This document shows positions 53,752 through 62,191 of a stretch of 64,000 nt of DNA, in pieces. The notes beneath the pieces were generated by a model that had not been told where the DNA came from, did not search any database, and saw nothing but the letters and a program-made list of their open reading frames with translations. Numbering within the stretch: position 1 is the first letter of the stretch; each line of letters begins with the position of its first letter. Origin of the DNA: Variovorax paradoxus (GTDB taxonomy: Bacteria > Pseudomonadota > Gammaproteobacteria > Burkholderiales > Burkholderiaceae_C); NCBI GenBank assembly GCA_016806145.1, contig CP063166.1, forward strand, positions 1,922,001-1,986,000. Direction: 5' to 3'. The position numbers and the translations under genes were made by a program.

Positions 53752-55923
53752 ATGGCCGAGCGTTCGTTTGTCGAAGAAGTTAAGAAGCTGCGGCTGTCCG
53801 CCGGCGAAGTGTTCCGCGGCGAAGGCATCCTCGCCGTCACCAAGGCGCTGCTCGAATCGGGCGTGTCGTACGTCGCGGGTTACCAGGGCGCGCCGATCTC
53901 GCACCTGATGGACGTGCTGGCCGATGCGCAGGACATCCTCGCCGACCAGGGCATCCGTTTCGAGAACAGCGCGAGCGAGGCCACGGCCGCCGCCACGCTC
54001 GCGGCCTCGGTCAACTATCCGCTGCGCGGCGCCGTGACCTTCAAGGCCACGGTCGGCACCAACGTCGCCTCCGATGCGCTCGCCAACCTCGCCTCGGGCG
54101 GCGTGACCGGCGGCGCGCTGGTGATCGTGGGCGAGGACTACGGCGAAGGCTCCTCGATCATGCAGGAGCGCAGCCACGCCTTCGCGATGAAGTCGCAGAT
54201 GTGGCTGCTCGATCCGCGGCCCAACCTGCCGAGCATCGTCGAGGCCGTGAAGCAGGGCTTCGAACTCTCCGAGGCCAGCCACACGCCCGTGATGCTGCAG
54301 CTGCGCATCCGCGCCTGCCACGTGCACGGCCAGTTCATTGCCGCCGACAACCGCCGCGCCGCCTACTCGGTGCAGGAGGCGGCCGAGAACCCGCGGCGCG
54401 ACGTCAGCCGCATCGTGCTGCCGCCCGCGAGCTTCGTGCACGAGCAGGAGAAGGTGAAGGAGCGCTGGCCCGCGGCCGTGCGCTTCATCGAGGAACGCGG
54501 CCTCAACGAGTTCTTCGCCGACGGCGCCGACGACATCGGCATCGTGGTGCAGGGCGGCAGCTACAACACGCTGGTGCGCGCGCTCGAGCGCCTGGGCCTG
54601 GCCGACGTCTACGGCAACAGCCGCATCCCGCTGTACGTGATGAACGTCGCCTACCCGGTGATCGACAGCGAGGTGGTGCGCTTCTGCGAAGGCAAGCGCG
54701 CGGTGCTGATGGTGGAGGAGGGCCAGCCCAACTTCATCGAGCAGAACATCGCGACCATCCTGCGCCAGCGCGGCGTGACCACTGCGCTGCACGGCAAGGA
54801 CATGCTGCCGGTCGCCGGCGAGTACACGGCCGCCGAACTGCTGCAGGGGGCGCGCGTCTTCTGCGAGCGCTACGGCCGCCTCGCGCCGCAACCGGCTGCG
54901 CCTACCCCGGCCCCGGTGCGCAAGGTGATCCCGCTGATCGAACTGCCGAGCGAGCCGGCCGCGCCGCTGGCCGACAGCGTGCACGCGCGCCCGCCGGGCT
55001 TCTGCACCGGCTGCCCCGAGCGCCCGATCTTCAGCGCGATGAAGCTGGTCGAGCGCGAGCTCGGTCCGCACCACGTGAGCGCCGACATCGGCTGCCACCT
55101 GTTCTCGATCCTGCCGCCGTTCCACATCGGCAACACCACCATGGGCTACGGCCTCGGCGGCGCGGGCGCGGCCGCCATGGGCGCGCCGCGCGGCAAGCGT
55201 GCGATCGCGATGATGGGCGACGGCGGCTTCTGGCACAACGGCCTCACGAGCGGCGTCGCCAACGCGGTGTTCAACCAGAGCGACAACCTCACGATCGTCG
55301 TCGACAACAACTACACCTCGGCCACCGGCGGGCAGGACATCCTGTCGTCGAAGGCCGTCAACGCCACCCGCAGCACCGGCCACGCGATCGAGCGCGCGGT
55401 GCGCGGCGTGGGCGTGAACTGGGTGCGCACCATCCGCCGCACCTACGACGTGGCCGGCATGCGCGACGCGCTCAAGGAGGCGCTGACCACCAAGGAGAAG
55501 GGCCCGAAGGTCCTGATCGCGCAGTCCGAGTGCATGCTCAACAAGCAGCGGCGCGAGAAGCCGCTGGTGCGCAAGGCCATCGCCGACGGCAAGCGCATGG
55601 TGCGCGAGAAGTTCGGCGTCGATGCCGACACCTGCACCGGCGACCACTCCTGCATCCGGCTCTCGGGCTGCCCGTCGCTCTCGATCAAGACCAATCCCGA
55701 TCCGCTGCGCACCGACCCGGTCGCCACCGTGCTCGAGAGCTGCGTGGGCTGCGGCAACTGCGGCGACGTCTCGCACGCGGCCGTGCTCTGCCCCTCGTTC
55801 TACAAGGCGCGCATCGTCAGCAATCCCACCGGCTGGGACCGGCTGCGCGAGCGCGTGCGCGGCGCCGTCATCGGCTGGCTGCAGCGCGGCGCGGCGCGCC
55901 GGCGCGAGGCCTATTCGTTCTGA
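53752..55923 (+). CDS. IorA-like 2-oxoacid:ferredoxin oxidoreductase alpha subunit
   Basis: 723-residue subunit combining a pyruvate:ferredoxin-type N-terminal domain (GEGILAVTKALLESGVSYVAGYQGAPISHLMD), a TPP domain with GDG (489-491) ... VDNNYTSATGGQD and a C-terminal ferredoxin domain. The latter has C628-x5-C634-x5-C640-P and C664-x2-C667-x2-C670-x9-C680-P, for one or two [4Fe-4S] clusters. Indolepyruvate oxidoreductase is the named relative; substrates are aryl 2-oxoacids, converted to acyl-CoA plus CO2. Here it heads an operon with a Rieske oxygenase, so an aromatic-ring-derived 2-oxoacid is likely. ATG follows the divergent control region. Confidence 0.9.
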   Translation: MAERSFVEEVKKLRLSAGEVFRGEGILAVTKALLESGVSYVAGYQGAPISHLMDVLADAQDILADQGIRFENSASEATAAATLAASVNYPLRGAVTFKATVGTNVASDALANLASGGVTGGALVIVGEDYGEGSSIMQERSHAFAMKSQMWLLDPRPNLPSIVEAVKQGFELSEASHTPVMLQLRIRACHVHGQFIAADNRRAAYSVQEAAENPRRDVSRIVLPPASFVHEQEKVKERWPAAVRFIEERGLNEFFADGADDIGIVVQGGSYNTLVRALERLGLADVYGNSRIPLYVMNVAYPVIDSEVVRFCEGKRAVLMVEEGQPNFIEQNIATILRQRGVTTALHGKDMLPVAGEYTAAELLQGARVFCERYGRLAPQPAAPTPAPVRKVIPLIELPSEPAAPLADSVHARPPGFCTGCPERPIFSAMKLVERELGPHHVSADIGCHLFSILPPFHIGNTTMGYGLGGAGAAAMGAPRGKRAIAMMGDGGFWHNGLTSGVANAVFNQSDNLTIVVDNNYTSATGGQDILSSKAVNATRSTGHAIERAVRGVGVNWVRTIRRTYDVAGMRDALKEALTTKEKGPKVLIAQSECMLNKQRREKPLVRKAIADGKRMVREKFGVDADTCTGDHSCIRLSGCPSLSIKTNPDPLRTDPVATVLESCVGCGNCGDVSHAAVLCPSFYKARIVSNPTGWDRLRERVRGAVIGWLQRGAARRREAYSF

Positions 55924-55931
55924 GCAGACCG

Positions 55932-57425
55932 ATGACCACGCAACAACCGATCAAGATCGCGATCCTCGCCATGGGCGGCGAGGGCGGCGGCGTGCTGGCC
56001 GACTGGATCGTCGACATGGGCGAGGCCAACGGCTGGGTCGCTCAGACCACCTCCGTGCCCGGCGTGGCGCAGCGCACCGGCGCCACCATCTACTACGTGG
56101 AGCTGTTCCCCGAGGCCGCCGCGCGCGCCGACGGTGGCCAGCCGGTGCTGGCGCTGATGCCGCTGCCGGGCGACGTCGATCTGGTGCTGGCCTCCGAGCT
56201 GATGGAAGCCGGCCGCGCGGTGCAGCGCGGGCTGGTCACGCCGGACCGCACCACGCTGATCGCCTCCACGCACCGCGTCTATTCGATCGCCGAGAAGAGC
56301 GCGATGGGCGACGGCCGCGTCGACAGCCGCGAACTGCTCGCGCATGCGGGGCGCGCCGCGCACCGCTTCATCCGCTTCGACATGGCGCAGGCCGCGGAAG
56401 ACGCGGGCAGCGTGATCAGCGCCGTGCTGTTCGGCGCGCTCGCGGGTTCGGGCGTGCTGCCTTTCGGCCGCGCCCAGTTCGAGGCCACCATCGAGCGCGG
56501 CGGCGTCGGCGTGAAGCCCAGCCTGCGCGCCTTCGGTGCCGCCTTCGCGCGTGCCCAGGCCGAGGAGGGCGAAGCGACCGCGCCAGCCCTGCCGCCGGCC
56601 GCGCCGCCGCAGCCGCGCCATCCCGCGGTGCGCGCGCTGGTCGAGCGGGTGCAGAAGGATTTCGCGCCGGCGCAGCAGGCGCTTCTGCTCGAGGGCGTGC
56701 GCCGTCTCATCGATTACCAGGACCCGGCCTATGCGGGCCTCTACCTCGACCGCGTCGCTGCGCTGCAGTCGCTCGGCAGCCCGGCGCTGCTCGAGGTCGC
56801 GGCGCGCCACCTGGCGCTGTGGATGTCCTATGAAGACACGGCGCGCGTGGCCTCGCTCAAGATCCGCGCGACCCGCTTCGACCGCGTGCGCGACGAGTCG
56901 CGCGTGCAGGCCGACCAGCTGCTCGCGATCCACGAGTACATGCATCCGCGGCTGCAGGAGATCTGCGAGACCCTGCCCGCGGGCCTGGGCCGCTGGCTCA
57001 TGCGCACCGGCTGGGCGCGCGGCCTGGTCGAGCGCTTCACGCGCAAGGGCCGCGTGGTGCAGACCAGTTCGCTGCATGGCTACCTGCTGCTGTCCACCGT
57101 GGCCGGCATGGGCCGCTGGCGCCGTTCCACGCTGCGCTATGCGGACGAGAACCGGCGCATCGAAGCCTGGCTGGCCGAGATCGCCGCCACCGCCGCGCGC
57201 AACACCGAGCTTGCGATCGAAGTGGCGCAGTGCCAGCGGCTGGTCAAGGGCTACAGCGACACGCACGAACGCGGCCTGCGCAACTACGACACCGTGATGG
57301 CGGCCCTGCGCCGCGCCGGCGATGCGCTCGCGCCGGCCACCTTGCGCGAGCTGCGCAATGCCGCGCTGGCCGACGAGCACGGCCACCAGCTGCAGGCGGC
57401 GCTGGTGCGCCACGCGCTGGCCTGA
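55932..57425 (+). CDS. IorB-like beta subunit with C-terminal DUF6537-type domain
   Basis: 497-residue partner of the preceding gene. Residues 1 to about 200 are the gamma-type domain of 2-oxoacid oxidoreductases (IKIAILAMGGEGGGVLADWIVDMGEANGWVAQTTSVPGVAQRTGATIYYVEL). Residues about 230-497 form a helical extension (YLDRVAALQSLGSPALLEVAARHLALWMSYEDTARVASLKIRATRFDRVR...) that I recognise as the DUF6537-type tail of long IorB proteins. Eight bases separate it from the alpha gene. Confidence 0.87.
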   Translation: MTTQQPIKIAILAMGGEGGGVLADWIVDMGEANGWVAQTTSVPGVAQRTGATIYYVELFPEAAARADGGQPVLALMPLPGDVDLVLASELMEAGRAVQRGLVTPDRTTLIASTHRVYSIAEKSAMGDGRVDSRELLAHAGRAAHRFIRFDMAQAAEDAGSVISAVLFGALAGSGVLPFGRAQFEATIERGGVGVKPSLRAFGAAFARAQAEEGEATAPALPPAAPPQPRHPAVRALVERVQKDFAPAQQALLLEGVRRLIDYQDPAYAGLYLDRVAALQSLGSPALLEVAARHLALWMSYEDTARVASLKIRATRFDRVRDESRVQADQLLAIHEYMHPRLQEICETLPAGLGRWLMRTGWARGLVERFTRKGRVVQTSSLHGYLLLSTVAGMGRWRRSTLRYADENRRIEAWLAEIAATAARNTELAIEVAQCQRLVKGYSDTHERGLRNYDTVMAALRRAGDALAPATLRELRNAALADEHGHQLQAALVRHALA

Positions 57426-57448
57426 ACGACGAAGAAGAGACGAACCCC

Positions 57449-58435
57449 ATGGCCTCCGATCCCACGACCCTTCGCCTGCGCGTCGCCGAGGCGCGCGAAC
57501 TCAATCCGCTGATCCGGCTGTTCCGCCTGCGTGCCGACGACGGCGCCGCGCTGCCGGGCTTCGAGGCCGGCGCCCACATCCGCGTGCGCGTCGACCTCGG
57601 CAACGGCCAGTCGGACTGGCGCCACTATTCGCTGATCGACTTCGCTACGGGCGGCCAGCAGGCGCCGGCCGAATACCTGATCGCGGTGCGCAAGGAGGCC
57701 GCGGGCCGCGGCGGCTCGCGCTTCATGCACGAGCGGCTGCGCGAGGGCGACACCCTCGAGGCCGAGCCGCCGAAGAACGACTTCCCGCTGCACGGCGGCG
57801 CGGGCCGCGCGGTGCTGCTGGCCGGCGGCATCGGCATCACGCCGCTCGCGAGCATGGCCGCGCACCGCCGCGCGCAGGGCCTGCCGGTGGAACTGCACTA
57901 CGCGGGCCGCAGCCGCGCGCTGATGGCCTTCCTGCCCGAACTCGGCGAGCTGCTGGGCACCGACCTGCTGCTGCACGACGACGAGTCGAAGGGCGCGCCC
58001 TTCGACGTGGGCGCGCTGCTCGCGCGTTGCGACCCGGCCGACCAGCTCTATGTCTGCGGCCCCAAGCCGATGCTCGACGCGGTGCTGGCCCAGACCCAGG
58101 CGCGCGGCTGGAACAGCGACCGCGTGCACTTCGAGCTCTTCACCGCGCCCGTGGTGGAGGAGGGCGACCATGCCTTCGAGGTCGAGCTCGCCATGTCGGG
58201 CCAGCGCTTCACCGTGCCGGCCGACCAGAGCATCCTCGACTGCCTGATCGAGCACGGCTGCGATCCGATGTTCGACTGCAAGCGCGGCGAATGCGGCGTG
58301 TGCGCCGTGCCCGTCATCGACGGCGAGATCGACCACCGCGACTACGTGCTCACGGCACGCGAGAAGGCCGCGGGCAACGTGATCCAGATCTGCATCTCCC
58401 GCGCCAAGGGCCAGCGGCTGGTGCTCGACCTCTGA
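57449..58435 (+). CDS. PDR/VanB-family oxygenase reductase (FMN/NAD/[2Fe-2S])
   Basis: 328-residue reductase supplying electrons to the neighbouring Rieske oxygenase. The flavin domain has WRHYSLIDF (RxYS motif); the NAD domain has VLLAGGIGITPLASMAAH and LYVCGPKPMLDAVL; the C-terminal ferredoxin domain has C277-x4-C282-x2-C285-x29-C315. This domain order (FMN-NAD-2Fe2S) defines phthalate dioxygenase reductase and VanB-type proteins. It starts 23 bases after the IorB gene and is followed by the oxygenase alpha gene after 17 bases. Confidence 0.93.
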   Translation: MASDPTTLRLRVAEARELNPLIRLFRLRADDGAALPGFEAGAHIRVRVDLGNGQSDWRHYSLIDFATGGQQAPAEYLIAVRKEAAGRGGSRFMHERLREGDTLEAEPPKNDFPLHGGAGRAVLLAGGIGITPLASMAAHRRAQGLPVELHYAGRSRALMAFLPELGELLGTDLLLHDDESKGAPFDVGALLARCDPADQLYVCGPKPMLDAVLAQTQARGWNSDRVHFELFTAPVVEEGDHAFEVELAMSGQRFTVPADQSILDCLIEHGCDPMFDCKRGECGVCAVPVIDGEIDHRDYVLTAREKAAGNVIQICISRAKGQRLVLDL

Positions 58436-58452
58436 ACCCAAGGAGTCCACGC

Positions 58453-59769
58453 ATGACCAGCTACCGAGGCAATCCCGACGCGGTCCGCGCGCTGGTGCGG
58501 CCCGACCGCGTGCACCGCGACCTCTACATCAGCGAGGAGATCTTCGCGCTCGAGCAGGAGCACTTCTTCGCCAACACCTGGAACTACGTCGGCCACGAGA
58601 GCCAGTTGCCCAAGCCCGGCGACTACATCACCAACGAGATCGCGGGCCGCCCGCTGATCGTGGTGCGCCATGCCGACGGCAGCGTGCGCGTGCTGATGAA
58701 CCGCTGCGCCCACAAGGGTTCGCGGCTGGTGAGCGCGCCCTGCGGCAACACCGGCAAGTTCTTCCGCTGCCCCTACCACGCCTGGACCTTCAAGACCGAC
58801 GGCTCGCTGCTGTCGATCCCGCTGAAGAACGGCTACGAGGGCACGCAGCTGCACGACTGCGAGGCTTCCAAGGGGCTGGTGCCGGTGGCGGGCGTGCGCA
58901 GCTACCGCGGCTTCGTCTTCGTGAAGATCAACGATGTCGGGCCCTCGTTCGAGGAGTATTTCGGCGACTCGCTGAGCTCGATCGACAACATGGCCGACCG
59001 CTCGCCCGAGGGCGAGCTCGAGATCGCCGGCGGCTGCCTGCGCTTCACGCACCAGTGCAACTGGAAGATGTTCGTGGAGAACCTCAACGACACCATGCAT
59101 CCGATGGTGGCGCACGAGTCCTCGGCCGGCACCGCCAAGACCATGTGGGCCGGCAAGCCCGCCGACGAACCCAAGCCGATGGCGATCGAGCAGTTCGTGC
59201 CCTTCATGTCGGACTACAAGTTCTTCGAGGACATGGGCGTTCGCACCTACGACAACGGCCACAGCTTCACGGGCGTCAACTTCAGCATCCACAGCAAGTA
59301 CAAGGCGATCCCCCCGTACGACGACGCGATGAAGGCCCGCTACGGCGAGGAGCGCACGGCGCAGATCCTCGGCATGGCACGCCACAACACGGTCTACTAC
59401 CCGAACCTCACGATCAAGGGCGCGATCCAGGCGATCCGCGTGGTCAAGCCGGTGTCGGCCGGCATGTCGATCGTCGAGAGCTGGACCTTCCGCCTCAAGG
59501 GCGCGCCGCCCGAGCTGCTGCAGCGCACCACCATGTACAGCCGGCTCATCAACTCGCCGTTCTCGGTGGTGGGGCACGACGACCTGCAGGCCTACCGCGG
59601 CATGCAGGCCGGCCTGCATGCCAGCGGCAACGAGTGGGTGAGCCTGCACCGCAACTTCGAGGACGGCGAGGCCGAGCGCAGCGGCGAGGCCACCACCGTC
59701 GGCACCAGCGAGCTGCCGATGCGCAACCAGTACCGCAGCTGGGCGCGCTACATGACGGAGACGATGTGA
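58453..59769 (+). CDS. Rieske aromatic-ring-hydroxylating dioxygenase, alpha subunit
   Basis: 438-residue catalytic subunit. Rieske [2Fe-2S] ligands C85-x-H87 and C106-x2-H109 (in NRCAHKG and RCPYHAW); mononuclear Fe(II) site with H216 and H221 in ENLNDTMHPMVAHESS and the bridging Asp (D213). Substrate class is not fixed by motif. AAGGAG 8 bases upstream defines the ATG. Its stop overlaps the beta-subunit ATG (TGATG). Together with the beta subunit and PDR-type reductase it forms a two-component oxygenase; in an iad-type cluster this would be the indole-3-acetate dioxygenase (IadD-like). Confidence 0.93.
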   Translation: MTSYRGNPDAVRALVRPDRVHRDLYISEEIFALEQEHFFANTWNYVGHESQLPKPGDYITNEIAGRPLIVVRHADGSVRVLMNRCAHKGSRLVSAPCGNTGKFFRCPYHAWTFKTDGSLLSIPLKNGYEGTQLHDCEASKGLVPVAGVRSYRGFVFVKINDVGPSFEEYFGDSLSSIDNMADRSPEGELEIAGGCLRFTHQCNWKMFVENLNDTMHPMVAHESSAGTAKTMWAGKPADEPKPMAIEQFVPFMSDYKFFEDMGVRTYDNGHSFTGVNFSIHSKYKAIPPYDDAMKARYGEERTAQILGMARHNTVYYPNLTIKGAIQAIRVVKPVSAGMSIVESWTFRLKGAPPELLQRTTMYSRLINSPFSVVGHDDLQAYRGMQAGLHASGNEWVSLHRNFEDGEAERSGEATTVGTSELPMRNQYRSWARYMTETM

Positions 59770-60254
59770 TGAGCGCCGCCGTCACGCACCAGCAGCTGGT
59801 CGACTTCGTGGTGCGCGAATGCCGCCTGCTCGACGCCAAGCGCTACGAGGAATGGAACGCGCTCTTCACCGACGACGCCTTCTACTGGGTGCCGCTGATT
59901 CCCGACCAGGAGGACGGCATCAACCACACCTCGCACATGTACGAGGACAAGCTGCTGCGCGAGCTGCGCATCGAGCGCCTGAAGAGCCCGCGCGCCTTCT
60001 CGCAACAGCCGCCGAGTCGCTGCCACCACCTGCTGCAGGCACCCACGGTCGAGGAATTCGACGAAGCCGCCAACCGCTACGTGGTGCGCACGGAGTTCCA
60101 CTACACCGAATGCCAGGGCGATGAGCTTCAGTTCTACGTCGGCACCTTTTTCCACCACCTGCTGTGGCAGGACGGCGCGCTGCGCATGACGCTCAAGCGC
60201 GTGAACCTGCTGAACTGCGACGCGGCATTGCCCGCGGTGCAGCTCTTCATCTGA
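59769..60254 (+). CDS. Ring-hydroxylating dioxygenase, beta subunit
   Basis: 161-residue small subunit of the NTF2-like fold: LVDFVVRECRLLDAKRYEEWNALFTDDAFYWVPL, then EDKLLRELRIERLKSPRAFSQQPPSRCHHLLQAP and TEFHYTECQGDELQFYVGTFFHHLLWQDGALRMTLKRVNLLNCD. These match beta subunits of two-subunit ring-hydroxylating oxygenases. One-base stop/start overlap with the alpha gene indicates stoichiometric coupling. Confidence 0.92.
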   Translation: MSAAVTHQQLVDFVVRECRLLDAKRYEEWNALFTDDAFYWVPLIPDQEDGINHTSHMYEDKLLRELRIERLKSPRAFSQQPPSRCHHLLQAPTVEEFDEAANRYVVRTEFHYTECQGDELQFYVGTFFHHLLWQDGALRMTLKRVNLLNCDAALPAVQLFI

Positions 60255-60267
60255 ACGGACGACCGCG

Positions 60268-61896
60268 ATGACGCATCCCACCGTCCATGCCGCCTTCGCC
60301 GCCTCGGCGGCGCGCACGCCCGAGGCCGAGTTCCTGTGCGTGGAGCCGGTCACGGCCGCGAGCTATGGCATCGAGGCCGTCGGCATCCGCTGGCGCGAGG
60401 CCGCGGCCGAGGTCGACCGGCTGCGCGAGGCCTATGCACGCGCGGGCTACGGCCATGGCCACCGTGTCGGGCTGCTGCTCGAGAACCGGCCGGCCTTCCT
60501 GTACCACTGGTTCGCGCTCAATGCGCTCGGCGTGAGCGTGGTGCCGATCAATGCCGAGATGCGCGCGGCCGAGCTGGCCTACCTGATCGGCCACAGCGGG
60601 ATCGAGCTCGCGGTGAGTCTGCCGCAGCGCGCCGACGATCTGCGCGCGGCGGCGCAGCGCGAAGGTGCCACGCTCGACGTGATGCAGGCCTCGGACCCCG
60701 AAGTGCCGCCGGCCCGCGGCCGCGCGCCGCGCGCGGACGATCCCGTGGGCCCCCACACCGAATGCGCGCTGCTCTACACCTCGGGCACCACGGGGCGCCC
60801 CAAGGGCTGCATGCTGGGCAACGAGTACTTCATGCGCGCGGGCGAGTGGTATGCGGGGCTCGACGGCGTGTGCGAGGTGCGGCGCGACCGCGAGCGGATC
60901 ATCACGCCGCTGCCGCTCAACCACGTGAACGCGATGGCGTTCTCGACCATGGTGATCCTGGTGGCCGGCGGCTGCCTGATCCAGCTCGACCGCTTCCATC
61001 CGAAGAGCTGGCTGCACAGCGTGCGCGAGACCGGCGCGACCATCGTCCACTACCTCGGCGTGATGCCCGCGATGCTGCTGGCCGCGCCCGCGTCGCCCTC
61101 CGACCGCGAGCATGCGGTGCGCTGGGCCTTCGGCGCCGGCGTGGACCGGCGCAACCATGGCGTGTTCGAGGAGCGCTTCGGCTTCCCGCTGGTCGAGGCC
61201 TGGGCCATGACCGAGACCGGTGCCGCCGCCTGCGTGATGGCGAACCACGAGCCGCGCCACATCGGCACGAGCTGCTTCGGCCGGCCCGAGGATTTCGTGG
61301 AGCTGCGGCTGGTCGACGAGGCCGGTGCCGATGTGCCCGTGGGCACGCCGGGCGAACTGCTGGTGCGCAGCGCGGGCCCCGATCCGCGCCGCTATTTCTT
61401 CTCGGGCTATCTCAAGGACGAGGCCGCGACCCAGGAAGCCTGGGCCGATGGCTGGTTCCACACGGGCGACATGGTGCGCCGCGAATCCGACGGCAGCCTG
61501 TGCTTCGTCGACCGCAAGAAGAACGTGATCCGCCGCAGCGGCGAGAACATCTCGGCGGTCGAGGTCGAGAGCGTGCTGAACCAGCACCCGGCGGTGAAGA
61601 GCTCGGCCGTGGCCGCGACGCCCGATGCGGTGCGCGGCGACGAGGTGCTGGCCTGCATCGTGCTGCACGAGGCGGTGAGTGAGGATGCCCGCTCCGCCAT
61701 GGCGCTGAGCATCGTGGCGCATGCGCTCGATCAACTCGCCTATTACAAGGCGCCGGGCTATGTGGCGTTCGTCGATGCCTTGCCGCTCACGGCTTCGCAA
61801 AAGATCCAGCGCGGGGAGTTGCGTGTGCTGGCCCAGGGGTTGCCTGGGCAGGTGCATTGCATCGATACGCGTGGGTTGAAGAAGAGGCAGGGGTGA
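60268..61896 (+). CDS. AMP-forming acyl-CoA ligase
   Basis: 542-residue ANL-superfamily ligase. Motifs: A3 LLYTSGTTGRPKGCMLG (about residue 168), A5 region EAWAMTETGAAACV, GWFHTGDMVRRESDGSLCFVDRKKNVIRRSGENISAVEVE (A7-A8) and A10 SQKIQRGELR with the acyl-adenylate lysine. Activates a carboxylic acid to its CoA thioester with ATP; in this operon the product of the Rieske oxygenase step is the likely substrate. 13 bases after the beta subunit; followed by a 295-base gap holding structured repeats. Confidence 0.9.
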   Translation: MTHPTVHAAFAASAARTPEAEFLCVEPVTAASYGIEAVGIRWREAAAEVDRLREAYARAGYGHGHRVGLLLENRPAFLYHWFALNALGVSVVPINAEMRAAELAYLIGHSGIELAVSLPQRADDLRAAAQREGATLDVMQASDPEVPPARGRAPRADDPVGPHTECALLYTSGTTGRPKGCMLGNEYFMRAGEWYAGLDGVCEVRRDRERIITPLPLNHVNAMAFSTMVILVAGGCLIQLDRFHPKSWLHSVRETGATIVHYLGVMPAMLLAAPASPSDREHAVRWAFGAGVDRRNHGVFEERFGFPLVEAWAMTETGAAACVMANHEPRHIGTSCFGRPEDFVELRLVDEAGADVPVGTPGELLVRSAGPDPRRYFFSGYLKDEAATQEAWADGWFHTGDMVRRESDGSLCFVDRKKNVIRRSGENISAVEVESVLNQHPAVKSSAVAATPDAVRGDEVLACIVLHEAVSEDARSAMALSIVAHALDQLAYYKAPGYVAFVDALPLTASQKIQRGELRVLAQGLPGQVHCIDTRGLKKRQG

Positions 61897-61924
61897 TGGA
61901 CATGCGCTTGATTCGTTCGGGGCG

Positions 61925-62020
61925 GGCTCACGCCGACGGGGTACTCCCCTCCGCGAATGTCCCCCGGCCTGCGGCCTCCTCCTTTATTTCGCTGCGGGGA
62001 GTACCCCATCGGCGTGAGCC
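61925..62020. repeat. Structured inverted-repeat element, copy 1
   Basis: Arms 61925-61949 (begins GGCTCACGCCGACGGGG) and 61996-62020 (ends CATCGGCGTGAGCC) are complementary at 24 of 25 positions. The 46-base centre holds an inner GGCC-TGC-GGCC hairpin and the segment GCGAATGTCCCCC. The core (61939-62007) is nearly identical, in inverted orientation, to copy 2, whereas the outer 12 bases of the stem differ. Confidence 0.85.
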
Positions 62021-62062
62021 TGGACACGGCGGTCGAACCGGCTGCATCACCGCTGCGCCCAC

Positions 62063-62158
62063 GTGCACAGGGCAGTGGGTGCTTCCCGCAGCGAAATTAA
62101 GGAGGAGCCCGAAGGGCGGGGGACATTCGCGGAGGGAAGTACCCGCTGTCCTGTGCAC
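62063..62158. repeat. Structured inverted-repeat element, copy 2 (opposite orientation)
   Basis: Arms 62063-62087 (GTGCACAGGGCAGTGGG...) and 62134-62158 (...GCTGTCCTGTGCAC) pair at 22 of 25 positions. The centre contains GCCC-GAA-GGGC and GGGGGACATTCGC, the reverse complement of the copy 1 core. The copies are separated by 42 bases, and the whole 61925-62158 block fills most of the gap between the ligase and thiolase genes. Confidence 0.85.
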
Positions 62159-62191
62159 GCGCCCCAGCCCGAACAAAGTGGAACCAACGCA

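Noticed and set aside
54201..57425. 1074-codon frame across the IorA gene ending as IorB
   Set aside because: Its first half is an out-of-frame reading of IorA; only the part from 55932 has protein-family character.
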